Assembly (NCBI RefSeq): GCF_048771995.1
Contig: NC_133024.1
Location: 90,180,501 to 90,244,500, forward strand
DNA: 64,000 bases
Origin: Taeniopygia guttata
Taxonomy: Eukaryota; Chordata; Aves; Passeriformes; Estrildidae
Direction: 5' to 3'
Part shown: positions 50,964 to 64,000 of the stretch, piece after piece
How the letters are laid out: each line of letters starts with the position of its first letter
Position numbering within the stretch: the first letter of the stretch is position 1
Translations under genes and position numbers: made by a program
The notes under the pieces: model-generated
Databases searched by the model: none
The model's input: the letters and a program-made list of their open reading frames with translations, nothing else
Told to the model about the DNA's origin: nothing

Positions 50964-52748
50964 CCAAACCAAAACGCACAGACCAAAACAAAATTCCCAA
51001 AACACCATGGGATAAGCACTGTTCTTTGTTTATTCACAAGAACAAAGAACAGAACATTTTTAGAAAGGCAGGGAACCATCCCTGCTTCTGCAGGAAATGT
51101 GTCCAGCAAACCCACAAAGGCCAGGTTAGAAAGGTAGAAAGTGGAGGAAGAGGAGCAGGGCCACAGAGGACAGGAGAAAATGAAGAAGAGGGTAGACTTT
51201 CTGCTCAGGCCCCTCCCCCTGTCTTGGGGAGCCAGTGTAAAACCTTTAGGAGGAGGTGTCAGTGAGGTTGAAATACCTGCCCAACAAGCAGCCACTTTTC
51301 CATGCAGAGCAGGAACCGAATTTTCCACTTAGTGACTCCTCACTTTAGATTATGGGGACATCTCTTTGTCTTGTTTGCAAGACTTATTAGCTCATGCACT
51401 TGGGGGAAAGGGTGGGAAAGCTTATAGTACATAGGACTCTAGAAAGAAACTTCCCTCTGGGGTATGTGGAAGCAATGACATAAACATCCTCTGAAAGATC
51501 CTTGCATTTCTCCAAGGTATGGGTGGTAACCACTGCTACACAAATAATTTCCTATTGCTTCTATGCTGCTGTATGAAAGCAGTTAGTATACATTGATCTC
51601 TGCTACAAATGAAACAAAGCAAATCTTCGGGCTCATCCCAGAACCTTGAAAGTATCAAACCTCTGCACGTTTGAAATTCTGTCCAGAATTTTAGGTTACA
51701 TAAGTCCACTTATTTAAAACTGAATTTCAGTCTTACAGCTTTATTACTGAACAGTTGGCCTACATGACAGTCAGAACTGCTCCCTACCTCAACTACCTCA
51801 GCATACAAATGGAATAGAAATTCTTGTTCTCAAGGGCTGAGCAGCTATTTCTATAGTAGGACTTCAGTAACATTTCATGGAGAATTACTGCATTGAATAG
51901 AGCACCAAGGCAATGTCTGCAGCAGTCTGTATCATAAGCAGAACTCCTAGGACAGGGTACCACCCTATCCTAAATCTTCCTCACCCTCAGCACAGTGACA
52001 TGCACACACCGCTTCAAAAGATGTGAGGTCTGGGGCACCTCACAAATCCCGATCCTTTTTTTTGCATACATCTGTAAACCTATGTAAGAAGGACTTGGAT
52101 TGGCTCACCCACTCATCATTGGTCACTTAGCCTAGGAACAGACCATTGGAAATCAGACACTTAATGAGCAAGATTGCTCATTTCCCAAGAGAAACTTTGC
52201 ATTCTACACTTGCAGAGACAAGACACTTCAAACTGACTGAACCCGAGCCACCTCAAAGACTACTTCTCCATCTCTCCTGTTGCTGCTAGGAATGATTTCT
52301 CGGGGGGTGAAGGGGAGACAAGAATTCTTTCTTAATCATCAGTGTTTCACACACTAAAAAAATGAAACCACGAATGCCCCAGCAATTAATGGAAGCAGAG
52401 AAGATCCACCTCCTTAGTGGCCTTTATAAATGCTAGGAGACAGTAAAATAATATAGTGAAGAATGTGGTATTAATGGTATTAACAAATCAAGATAAAAAT
52501 CTCCAGTACAGCAACTAGGAAAAGAAAATAAACCAGCTAAGCCCTGTGGTGATATTTCACTGTAGCAGTTTTATGCTAGTTTGCCAGCAAGGAAAAGGGC
52601 AGTTAACAATTCATCTGGCTGCACATCTCCTCTCCTCCTGCCCCTTATGTAGGGTAACCCACACTACTTCAATTCGACCATTAGCTACATCCTAGAGGAT
52701 GCAGTGTTTCCTAGAGCAGAAGAATTTAATGGGTTATGAACTTGACAC

Positions 52749-52769
52749 AAAAAAAAAAAAAAAAAAAAA
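52749..52769. repeat. Poly-A tract (21)
   Basis: A run of 21 A is read directly. No retroposon body was recognised upstream. Confidence 0.95.
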
Positions 52770-55700
52770 GGAAAATTCAGCTGTAACATGATACAAAATG
52801 TAGCACCCAGCCACTAAACCATAATCAGATCTAGAGCAGCTTCATTTTCTTACAATTCTCGATTGCTTGTTATTGTAAAACTTGCTTTGTTTCAAAACTG
52901 GCCAATTCATCCACCTCATTCCAAAAGAAATCCACTTGCTGGGTATTTTTAAAAAAGGCACAAAAAACATCATGTTTGGCATGTATCCCTAATTTTAAAA
53001 TATTTTAAAGCTGCTTGATAATTTTAAAATGTCTTGTACTCATTTGGTCTTTAAATATTTTTATCTTATGACAGCTTCTTTCTCACAATCCAAAGTAAAA
53101 CTAAACTTAGGGATTAATCTGTTAGGGATTTAACATTTTAAACTAACATCTCTAAGGAAAAGAAAGCAGACTTGTGCTTTCTTGAGTAAATTATGAAAAT
53201 AGGTTGATATACATCATTGTCCTCAAAGCTCCAGTTTGAAAGCCTCAGAAATTGCAGGATTTTATAGCCTAAAGTACCCAGTCTCACTGCAGAAGGTTCC
53301 TGATTAAAACAATTTAGAGACAGCAGGAACTGAAAAAGAACTAGAAACCAGACACAGGACTTTTACATTGAACGTCCTCCTTTCAACTGCAAAGCGAGCC
53401 TGTAGGTTTCAACACTGTATTTAAGCTGAATGCTGCTTTGTAATGCTGCTGCTATTCCACATCTTAAGTTTTCTAGAAACCTGCACTTAAATTAGTACTT
53501 AAAAACATTTAACTGAATAGCCTGGAAAATAAAGAATTATAAAAGAATTTATAATACTTAAGAATGTGTTATAAATGTAACATTTTATAAAGTTATGTCA
53601 TGTTAAGAATTATATTCCAAACTCGCAATTAATAATTTTTGATACTCATAAAATGATGTCATATGTAATCACAAAGTAATCACAGCCCTAAGAAAAGTTG
53701 GAAGTGTTCTGAAAGCTAGACAGTAAAATCTGCCCATTAACTACACTTGCTCTAAATTAGTAAACTTTAGAATTGTATTTTCAATTTTTCCAACAGAAAA
53801 TTTGAGACTTCCATTGTAATTGAGATATCAGTGGCAAAGAAACCATCTGCCAAGAAAATAAATAGAATGAAAATGTATTTCCAAAAGATGGCTGCATATA
53901 CAACTGCATGTTGCTGTCATAGCATTCAGTCCCTTAGGCAGAAAATAGCAATTTGGTGCCAAGTTCTGCTACAGATGTATGACTAACTGAGGTCAAGTAT
54001 ACTGAACAAATCTGAGGACAGAATTATCGCTAACAAAGGCAGTATTTATGAACACCCTGATGAAGCTCTTTGGCTACCTAGCAGACCTGAGCCCCTAAAG
54101 CAAACTGGCATGACATTCTGGCTCCCACTCAAACAGTGGGCCTGACATCTTGTGGTAATACTCATTTGTGACATCTCAGTTCAGATTCCTACAAGAATCA
54201 CTTTCAGCTGAGGTGTATAACTAGTACATAAGTAATCAGTTCTTACTCCAGCAATATTTATGAGAAAAAACAGAAATTACAGGTGCACTCTATGGTACAT
54301 GGCACTGCATATGGGGCAAAAATAGGAATGTAATGATTAACACCTTCATACATGAATTCTATCATTTCAGACGGAATTAATATAGTTTTGGCTTTAGTTT
54401 TTATAACCTCTATCTCTTAGCTTTAAACATTGAAGAAGTCAGCTAGTGCAGAAGTGCTGGATGGACATGTCCACCTCTTCTGTCTCATTGAAAAATGATC
54501 CAAAACAGACCCAAGGAACAGGCTCATGTCAAACTTCCTGAGGTGCTGAATTTAAAACTGGTGCCTGGTGCTGTGGAAGTCTCTGCACTGCACCTGTCTC
54601 TCTATACCCTCATCTCTGGAGTCAGAGAAAAAGTTTGCCATTTACTCCTTACTGTGTTTAACCAGTGAGCAATCTGTGCTGTGCTTCAACACAAAAGAAG
54701 GCTCTTGATGTAGAAAAGTTTGTTTTATTTGATTACTGAGCCCTGTCATAGTCAGCTCAATGAACTGTAATTGTGGAAGACAAAACCTACTCAGCTCAAA
54801 CTAAGGCTGGCCACTGTTCATGAAGAAATATAGGAAATAGAAGGAATTTCAGCAGAAGAAATTTAAAATAAAACAGCCAGAAGAGCTGTTATACAAGTGC
54901 AGCCTCTAGTGGTCTGTCCAAAATCACTGAATGCCAAGTAAAAATTATTATCTTTTATGCTCTTGGCACCAACAGCTGCATTTCACCCAACACAGATGAT
55001 GCTGTGACACTCCACAGCAGCAGCACAACCTGCAAGAAGAAGGTAACATTTTTTATTGATGCTTAATGCTTCAAATCTGATTTTGAAAATAAAAACTTTT
55101 TCTCCTCCCTCCACCCCCCAAAAAACAACATGCATACTATTGTACAGTCTAATTCTACACTGAAATTCTGTGAATAGATATATTTTTAAATGCACATTAA
55201 AAAACGCAAAGCATTTACACCATCTCTTTATTCTGGTTTTGATAGTTACTGCCTTTCCTTCACAGAAACAGATGAAGCTGCACAGGAAATTAAGAAAATC
55301 TGAGCTTCTGTGTTGGCACTGAACCTGTTAAAGCTTCATCATCAGACAAGGTTCAGATAAGAAATTTGATGCATTTCCCTGCATCAACTATGAACCTTTT
55401 TTTTTTTCTTATTTCTCCACATTCTAGCTAACTCTCCCTAAATCTTATCCAGGGTACCACTGATGAAAACCTTCTCTCTTTCCTCTCCTATTATGCTTAC
55501 TTTTGGTCTCAGCTGTTATTAGTTCATGCCCCAGGCATTTCTAAAAATACACTGTATTGCAATTTTCTCAGGACTTGGGAGCCATCAGATAACCAAAATT
55601 GCATTTTAGGGTCTCTCAGCAAGTGGGAAAAGAAGAATTTAGATGAATGTTGGGTTGTGAGGCGGCATAAATAAAAACCATCATAGGCAAGTGATTAAAA

Positions 55701-56723
55701 TTTGCTCATGAAGCAGAAGAGATGAGCAGAATCATACAGCCTGGCAGAGTGACACCATGAAAATACACACCTTTTCCCACTTTATAAACATAGGCAAGAA
55801 TAATTACACATGATGCTATGTCAGTGACAGGAGATCTTAAAAGCCGGATAAACAGGAGAAAAAATAATGAGAACAACTTCAAAGAGCTTTGTCTAAGGAG
55901 CTATTAACAATTCAAAACTTCACAATGACTGTAGGTCAGACAGCCACAAGCGGTTACCTGTAGCCCAATGCCTGTTCTGAAAATTCCTCAGTCACGACAG
56001 GACTGAGAACAGCAGCTCACAGGACTATGACAACAGCAGCTCACTGCACTGCCAGCAGAACAAGAACCCATAAGGAAGATGGGCCACTACCAGAGACGTC
56101 CTGGCAACAAGGCAAATGCCAGCTCACTGACCAACAGGAGAGCTGCCCTCTAGCCTTGGTCCCAAAAATAATCAGAAGTTTTTATCCTGCACAGAATTAG
56201 GTCTCTTGAAATTGTGAGATACAAATCCCAACATATTTACATGAGGGAATTCTGTCTCAAGCACTGCTTGTGTTCCTCGGCCAAATGGACAGCACTGGTA
56301 CACACTGTATTTATTTTAAAATATTTATGCCAATTTATGTAAATCCAAGTCATACTTCTTTTATCTCCCCACTCATATTCAGAGATATGGGCATCAGTAT
56401 CTTCTGTGATTGGTCCCTATATCTGCTCTTTATCTCCTGTGCTCCTTTAGATCAAATCAGCCTCTTTTCCACTTTTAGCAATTCCTCCTTAACCATGACT
56501 GATTGGAAGACAGTAATGCTGGCTATATCCTACCATAGATGCTGACCTTCTTTCTGCTCCAAAAAGCTTATGCTGTTTGGGGGGGAAGCTGAGGGAATGT
56601 AGCTAGGGTTAAAAATAACAACTAAAGTGTCCAGGCGTCATCATCTGCCTGGGCCTGGACATCTGCTTGTACCACATGCACTCACCGCCTCTCCATGGTA
56701 CCCATCAGCCTTTTTTATAACTG

Positions 56724-56820
56724 CATAGATTCATAGAATTACTTGGGTTGAAATGGACCTTAAAGATCATCTAGTTCTGCCTGCCCAGAACTTCACAAGC
56801 TTTACCCCACCAAGGAACTA
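56724..56820 (-). mobile_element. CR1 3' tail, minus orientation
   Basis: 'catagattcatagaattacttgggttgaaatggaccttaaagatcatctagtt' is the complement of a CR1 terminus. The right boundary is uncertain because the match fades after about 56790. Confidence 0.85.
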
Positions 56821-59800
56821 AAATCAGAGTGACCTTAATGTATTTTTGCAGGTAAAAGGAAAATTAATTTAATAACTTGTTGCTTAATAGATCCTCTTTT
56901 AGTGTATGAAATTAAGTAAAATAGGAGTTTTTAAGGAAGAGTTAAAATTTTCTAAATGGAAAACACAGTGTGATTTCTTCAGGTCATGCAGAGCTGCTTT
57001 CAGAAGGACTGTTTGAAGAAAGACAAAACTTTGAGGACTCATTTAGACTTAACTACAGATGGCTGAAGTAGGTCACGTTATCCTGGAGGGACAATTAAGG
57101 ATAAATAGGTCAATAAAGGCAAAAGGGCTCTATGTCTGTTTAAGCTCAAGTAAATTGAGCAACAGAAAGCCTGTGTGACCCTCATTTTAGAACTATTAAG
57201 TCCAACTCCCTAAAACATTTTTACACTATTCAGAACTGCAATATTGGAGCTACACATATTTCCAGGACACTGCAACAACCACTAATGCTACAGCACAAAG
57301 TATTGGAATAACCTTACAGGGAACGCTGCACAATTTATTTTAGAACTGTGACATTACACTTAAATAGGGTGTTAAATTCTCTGAATTTAATACTGGACTA
57401 ATAAAAACCCCTGTGTGACAGTCCAGAAGTTTACTTTGTCTTATTAGCAGACTAAATTTACCACCGGATGGTGTGTGTCATACATACTACCCAAATCCTC
57501 TAAACCCCAAAGGTGTAAATGGGATTTAAAGACTGGAAAGGCTTTACGTGTACAGGGCTGGGCTTTAAAACAAGTTTAAGGCACTTATAAGGTGGACATT
57601 GAAACAAGTGTAAATATTTTTAAACCCAGTAGAAATTCAGACTCTAAGTAACAATTTGGGCTTTGACCTTAATCTTGTGTGGGTATGTATCTGACACAAA
57701 AGCTTTGGACTACAACTTAAATTTAGGATAGAAGGCTTTTACTTCAAACCTAAGACCTTACATTTTCCGTCTGCAATATATGGTATTTACAACTGTTGGG
57801 CAGCTGTGCTCTGAGAAAGGAAGGGTACACACAGCGTGACAGATTTTGCTGGAAGTCCTGGGATATTCTCACTGACAAATTTGAGGGGCTGCCAAGATAA
57901 CAGCAGGGTACAGGTTCCATATCTTCAGCCTTGGTTGTAATCCAACAATGAGGAGAGCAGGGAAATTAAGCACAGCTGACAGAAATAAACTCTGAAGCTG
58001 CAAAGCTGTTGCTCAGCACGTCAGTATGAACTGTCAGGGCAGCTGGTTTTTGGCACTTTTTTTCTGTTATGTGGTAATATTCATCCCTGGCACTCCATAA
58101 AACAAAATTGCTTAACTCTTAGCGAGTGGTGGGCTGCCCATTCAGTTTGCAGATAAATGAGCAAACAGAGGTAGTTACCCTCTGATGCTGGCTCTTCACA
58201 AGGTCTGCTGAGCCCTGATCGACTTACAGGCTCAAAACACAGCATTACCCCAGCACTGCTGCCTCTGCTTTCAGAGCTCAGTGGTAGATCTATGCCAAGG
58301 AGACTGGCCAGGCCCAAGCAGGATGAACCCTGAGCTCTCCCGTGTCCCTGGCACAGAGGTTTGCTAGCTCCAGCAACAGCCATGCCATGCTGCTGCACGT
58401 CCTTCTGGTCCCTGCCTAAATCCACCTCATCATGCTTTGCTGTGCCACACAGATCTGAACCCATTGAAAGGCTCAGAGCACACATATCTCCTTCTGTTTT
58501 CCAGTGTTATCCCAAACAATGGGAAGCTGGTATAGTAAACAAGGAGGTGTCTGCCAGAAGCTTAGCAAACCCCAGCTACTGAGCTCTTCAACTGTCGGAC
58601 ATCAACGCTTTCGGACATCGTCTTGTTCTGTTCCATTTCTTGGACAGGATGGCTCCCTAATTTCCTACACCAGAGAGAACAAAAAACAGGATTTTTAGAA
58701 AGCTACATGGTGTTCAAGCATTTGTAAACCTTCAGGAATCTCAAAGAAAGGGACACTCTTCCAGCCAGGAAACTGGCGGACACCTTTCAAAACAGGAAAC
58801 TGCTGAACGTGCCAAGTTAACCTGAGTTATGCTCAAGATCATGCAGTAGGATAGAATGGCATTACAAAGAGAAGCTGTGCAAGGCTCTGTCAGAATACAA
58901 TCAAAAAAGGCCCGTGGATCATACTTAATCAGCAGCATGGGACTCACACGGGCCATCAAAAACCATCCTGAATTTTCTAATCTGCACTACTTATTCCTCC
59001 TGAAAGGGATTTTGTATTTAAGACTCAGCTTAACACTTTTAAAATATTAGCTTTCCAATCTCTTGTGACCACAAAAATTTTAGCTTGCTTTCTTTGTTCA
59101 AAGATGAGCCTATATAAGCAGGAAAGAAAAGCATATAACTATATTCTTTTTGTTCTCATAAACAGCATATTGTTTTCTAATTGCAGTAGAAACTGCTAAT
59201 TAACCAGAAGCAAAACCATATGTTGAAGAATACTGTGTAGTTAAGTTTTTTTTAACCACTGCAATTATGTATTAATTTCTTTTGGAGCAAGTTCTCATGC
59301 CACTACCCATATTTGGTAAATTCATATTCCAACAATGTGTACACACTTAAGCTAATACAATACATTTCAAGAAACAGCTGTGATGAGGAGAAATTAAACA
59401 TGAATAACACCTGCCTTCAAGGTACAGTGCAAATCTTAGAAGTCAACAGAAAAATAAAAAACCCGAACTTTCAGATCAGAGAACTCTGAATGCCCTGAAA
59501 TTCAATATTCTTCCTTCAGCCTTAGTACATGTGGGATGTAAAAGGTGCATTGCACAGCTGCTTCTCCCACTATGCAGTAAGAATGATGGTGTTTGGGGAT
59601 AGCTGGGCTTTTACTCAGCTAAGAGAGAAGACAACCTTGATCTGCAGGGCCTTTTTTTCTACCAGCCTCAGCAGTCATCTCCAAAGGACTCCCAGAGTGA
59701 AGTAACAGGAAATGTTCTCTGCAAAGGAGAATCAGACCAACTACATGGACATTATGGAATCTCAAAATATCCCCAAAAAATGCAAGACATGGCTAATCTC

Positions 59801-62329
59801 TATTGATATACAGTTGAATTTAAAGTTGTCCCCTCTTACACTTTATCTAGACATATTACTGTATTCTACAGCTCCACTGATAAGAACTATTAATTCATGT
59901 AGATCAATATTTACATGTTAACTATTTGTACCAATTCAGCATTTCAGTTAAATTACTCTTCCTAGAAAGTACTGCCTTATGTACTGCCAAGGATTCTCCT
60001 ACTTGGATAGCCTATTCACCTTTCTAAGACAATTCTCACCTTTTTAATAAAACTTTATCTTATATTTCAATAATGCTAATTTAAAAATTATTTTCTAAAA
60101 GGAAAAACCTGCTTTAGAAGCATGACACAGATACCTTACAACATATATTTCAATAGCAAAACAGAAGTTATAAAAGCATTAGCTGCAATCTTCCACTGTC
60201 TATTGTAGTCATCCTTAATCCATTGTTTTTTCCTGACAAAGCAGCAATCTTTCTGTACATGTGGTACATGACTGTTGTCACACATTATGTCAACAATCTG
60301 TACTGAATATTTTGAGATTACTACAAACCATGTTAGAGATCATATTTTATCCAATCATCTATGGAACACAAATTTACCTTGCAAGATTAACAACACCCAC
60401 CTGAAGAATATGGTTCAGCTTTCTGCTTAATGTTATACAGTTGCACCAAGGTTAACTGAGTATCTTTAAACTGAGATGAGGTATTCCCTTTCCACTGTGT
60501 CCTTTCCTAACATCCTCACATATCAGGCATTTACACATCTAAGCACATGCTAATAGCTCTACTATTTACACTATTCCACTCCATGATCATCTAAGCTGAT
60601 AGCATGCAATTTTTAATAGTTCTATTCCTAAATGAAACGTACCGCACAAGGTATTTTTTGTTTCATGATTAAAGTTTTCTGTGAAAAAGACAAGAGAAAG
60701 TTCACACAGAAAAAACTTGTGAAGCCCAGTGTTTAGATAATACAGAACAAGGACACAGTAAGAGGTGAAAAGCTCATGTTTATCTATAAAATTAGAAGGA
60801 ATAAAAAGGCAGGTTGAGAGGCTTCAGTTTTTCCTCTTTCAACAAACTCCTAAGCTAGCCTTCTTTCACTTGGGAAGAGATCTTGAAAACCTGAAGTCAC
60901 TGCTAAGATTTATTATATAAATATAGTAAATATACTATTGAGTGAACTCTACTGCAGAGGACAGAAAGATGAGGTCCTAAGTAGCTCCTTACTGTCATCC
61001 CCATGAAATACAGTTTCCCTTAACATATGACTCCAGGCAGACAGACAATGTTTGAGTTACTGCTGCCAAGCCCTTGCTGTGATCTTATACAGGGCCAAGT
61101 AGAACAAGCAGTTTTCTGAGGAACTGGGATGGCTCCACGTGTGTCTGTGCTCTGCAGCCTGTGCTCTTAGAAAAGTCCATTTCCCCTTAGTCTGTCAAAC
61201 AGCCAAAAGACAGAGTTACACATCTGATAAACTAAATGACAATAACCTGGGAGAGCAGTCCATGCTTAAGAGCTGTGGGCTGCACTTCTATCCTTTCTGT
61301 AAATCTGTACTCCTTACACCTCTTTAACCAACTGACAAACTAAAAGCTAACTGCCTTCACTTCCTTTAAAAGTCACTTCCAAAGCACCTAAAATGGTATC
61401 TGAACACTAGGAAGTCAGGAAAAATCCTACCTTATGCCACCTTTAAGAGCACTAGAAATAACCCAATTCAAGAAGAACTGCAGCACTGCCCCTCTTAGGG
61501 TTATATATGTATTAATATATGTAACATATCAATAGCAAAACATCCTTCACAAGAAGATCTGGGTAGTGTCATTTCTGTAGCTTTTATTCCCAAAAACATG
61601 CACAAGGCCTCACAAACACAATTTTACATGATAAGCTTCTGACACTGATAGTGAAGATATCAGGAATATCATGAGCCCTTTGAGATTTTATCGATTCTCA
61701 GGCACAAAAAGGTGTCACATTTATCAGTATCTTAACAACAGCATTATTTTTACAAGATTTGAAATTGACTGTCGTCACTTTAAACCTAGAGAACTGTTAT
61801 ACTCACAATAGTGAATACCTTACACTTAACATCTAGACGCCTGGGCTATCTCCTTTGTTTAAAAAGAATAGTCCTCTCTTTCTAAATACTTACAAATTAA
61901 AGAAACAAGAAAATCCTAGAAGAACAGCCAGATTTAAGGAATGTTCCCTTCTGGCTCAATACTCACTGAGTAATTGTTCTCAGGTAGGAGCAACTGACAG
62001 AAATGCCTTCAGAAAATCTGCTCTGATCAAAGTGGTGTGCTGGGATGTACTCAGTGCTTCCCCACCATACCAGATGCTGTTTGTTCTGATCAGAATTTCT
62101 CACATGAACCCCACTCTGTGAAGAAGTTCAGTAGGCCACCATGAAGTGCACCACCAAGGACTTTCAAAAGGAGAAGCAGATGTGAATTTAGAATATAATT
62201 ATTTGCAGAAACAGTACCCAAGATACGACCAAGGGATGCTTAGCACCATGCAGTTTAACCACCACCAGGATAAACAGAACACAAAAACTGGCTGTGAGCT
62301 TCAGAGTTTCATTCTCTGACAAACTAGGG

Positions 62330-63560
62330 ATTAGAAGTACAACCAGGAGGGGCTGGTTACATCAAGTACAACTTGATGAGGGTGCACTCCATCTCCTACT
62401 CCAGATCCTTGCCAAGGACATCAGAGAGCATGGATACATATAGTACCCTGAGGAAATCTGTCTCCAGATAAAACATCAGCCAACAAACACCTCTCCTTGA
62501 GCCAAACAATCCAAGGACTTTCTTACCCACTCAGGAGTCCAGCTGCCAAAATGTAACAACTCAAGTGAATAGAAGAGTGCTGAGGGAGACTGAGTTGAAA
62601 GTCTTGCTTAGGTTGAGGCAAAAAACATGCACAGCTTTGCTCCATTGATGCATCCAGTATTGTCAAGACAGAAATAGGCTGTTCAAACACTATTACTGTT
62701 GTTTAATTTATGCTGGCTACTCCTCATCACCTTGTTCTTTTATGTGCCCAAAAGTGTATTTTAAGAGGACGCGCTCCACAATTTTCCCACAGATCAAAGT
62801 AATATTACCTCTAATCTCCAAACCTTTCAAGGATTATAAAGAGCAACCTTACTATGACACTGGTCAGTGTCCTCACCAAAGCAGCTCATCCCAAACTAGA
62901 TTTGGGTCACGATTTCTCAAGAGATGCTTGATTTTGTCCTAAGTCATTGCTTGTCATTCTCCTCCTTGAACTCTCTTTTCTGTACACAGAGGCCTGGGAG
63001 ACACTGTCAGAGAAGACTGCAGTAAAGAACTCAAGTGTTTCAGCCTCATCTTTATTGGCTGCTACTAATTTGCCCAGTCCATTCAGCACAGGTCCAATTT
63101 TTTCTTTGTTTATTCCTGTACTGCTAAAGCACCAGAAGTGTTTTTGAGCAGTCCGTGATGTCCCTTTTTTCTTGTCCCTCAGCGCCAGGTGTGCTTTGAC
63201 TTTTCTGACGCCATCTCGACATATGTGGACAATGTATCTACATTCTTCCTTTGTAGCCTGTCCCTGCTTTCATCTCCTGTATGCTGCCTTTGTATCTCAG
63301 CTCAGTCATAAATTTGCTTTCAGACAGTGGGATCAGCCTCCTGCATGTTCCAGGACGTGCCATTCTTGTAATTGAAGAATGCTGTCCTTCAAAACTTGGC
63401 AGCCTTCTGCAGCAGATTTACTCTTCAGAACTGCCTTCCTTTGTATCCCACCTACCAGTTCCCTGAATAAGTCCAAAATTTGCTCTTTTGAAGTCCAGGG
63501 TATGCACTTTATTCTGTTACTTGCTTTCCTCACCTCCATCAAGATTTTGAGCCCACTATT
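62330..63560 (-). pseudogene. Decayed CR1-type LINE ORF2 (endonuclease/RT linker to RT core)
   Basis: Read on the minus strand, the segment shows in order: an LDLFRELVG stretch then AAEGCQVLKDSILQLQEWHV (63542-63333), the GLGKLVAANKDEAETLEFFT stretch (63089-62907, compare AEVLN-FFASVF of bird CR1), a decayed 'acactgtctcc..ctggatgg' region, the 'cctcagggtac' equivalent of the VPQGS motif and 'gagtgcaccctcatcaag' near 62370. Several stops and frameshifts interrupt it. It is old and non-functional. The 3' end and tail were not found next to it, so it is internally truncated. Confidence 0.72.
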
Positions 63561-64000
63561 TAATTCATTAACAGACTATCAACAAAAATCATTATATTTA
63601 TTGGACAGCTCATTGGTAACACTATTGTGCCCTCTAAGAGAGTCAGAATTAATCCTTGGGCCTGCTTCACACCATCAGGCAAAGCTCTGGAAGTCTGCAG
63701 ACACGACACATTCAGCCAAGCCAGGGAAACTGCTCAAGTGGTGAGGACAAACCTCTGTATGCAGATACAGAGTGTTCCCACCCTGAGTAATATTCTGAGC
63801 AACACCCAGGGATTAGTATGCTCTGCCAAAATTATGCATGTGCTCAATTAAAACTCTGAATATTGCATTCTAAGATACAGTGAAGATACAGGAGGACGAT
63901 GTCCATCATGGAACTTATATCCATACATACCAGGAAGTAATTTTCTGATGAAATATAAATAGCAGCATGTAATTTATCTAACAACTACCTTAGACAGCTG

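Larger units (their letters stand above)
47045..64000 (-). other. 5' intron of MCF2L, continuing beyond the window
   Basis: No upstream MCF2L exon was found in these 17 kb. In particular, none of the expected GG-G-DGSP or FQNVMTYLTS coding appears on the minus strand. The segment holds poly-A tracts at 50944-50963 and 52749-52769, a (TTTG)n run at 50113-50135, a CR1 tail near 56724-56820 and a decayed CR1 ORF2 at 62330-63560. No CpG-island-like promoter was seen. Confidence 0.65.

Noticed and set aside
50930..51328. 132-codon minus-strand frame running into a poly-A tract
   Set aside because: It ends in a homopolymer-coded Phe run and has no recognisable family. Low-complexity composition explains it.
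58081..58582. Overlapping 134- and 73-codon frames on opposite strands
   Set aside because: No domain, no splice context and no similarity to missing MCF2L exons.
1..64000. MCF2 (DBL) or MCF2L2 as the gene identity
   Set aside because: MCF2 as I remember it ends without an SH3 domain, and its PH sequence differs (for example at the GITE-VKGD-KFEIWY stretch). The spectrin exon at 30782-30973 agrees best with MCF2L. MCF2L2 cannot be excluded with full rigour without alignment.
1..64000. CRISPR arrays, operons, tRNA or rRNA genes
   Set aside because: No regularly spaced direct repeats, cloverleaf motifs or ribosomal sequence were seen. The window is vertebrate nuclear DNA.

Overview
The window reads as a piece of a bird nuclear genome. 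It is AT-rich and intron-rich, with no bacterial gene organisation. It carries 3' ends of CR1-type LINEs (the 'gatctttaaggtccc' tail in both orientations) and a pair of LTRs of the type common in avian ERV-L elements. The species cannot be fixed from the sequence alone.

One protein-coding gene is recognisable. It is MCF2L (DBS/OST, a DBL-family Rho guanine nucleotide exchange factor), on the minus strand. I traced 30 consecutive coding exons from 47044 down to the stop codon at 10311. Every boundary is GT-AG and reading phase is kept throughout: 3337 coding bases, giving 1111 residues plus the stop, after one base that completes a codon split with an upstream exon. In order they encode the C-terminal part of the CRAL-TRIO/Sec14 lobe (exons at 46954-36643), the spectrin-like coiled region (about 35.2-30.8 kb), a basic/proline linker, the catalytic DH domain (28.7-20.5 kb), the PH domain (19.9-18.6 kb), a Ser-rich linker with three frame-neutral exons (16.4-15.0 kb), an SH3 domain (10.9-10.5 kb) and a Ser-rich C-terminus ending at 10311. 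The N-terminal exons lie beyond 64000, so 47045-64000 is treated as one long 5' intron.

Layout: 1-2757, no gene recognised; 2758-5493, a degenerate endogenous retrovirus with two LTRs and decayed pol remnants; 5494-10110, intergenic DNA downstream of MCF2L with simple repeats; 10117-47044, MCF2L exons and introns; 47045-64000, upstream intron with CR1 remnants, including a long decayed CR1 ORF2 copy at about 62330-63560. CR1 tails also lie in the 20.7, 26.5, 39.4, 41.1, 42.7, 44.8 and 56.7 kb regions. Other structures are a perfect 29-bp inverted repeat with a 5-nt loop at 25734-25796, a 20-bp tandem repeat near 42.2 kb and several poly-A/T tracts.

I saw no RNA gene, CRISPR array, operon or undescribed multigene system. 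The more interesting points concern how MCF2L is built: the three symmetric optional exons, an acceptor tract made of a pentanucleotide microsatellite, the long hairpin in a DH-domain intron, and the placement of CR1 copies.
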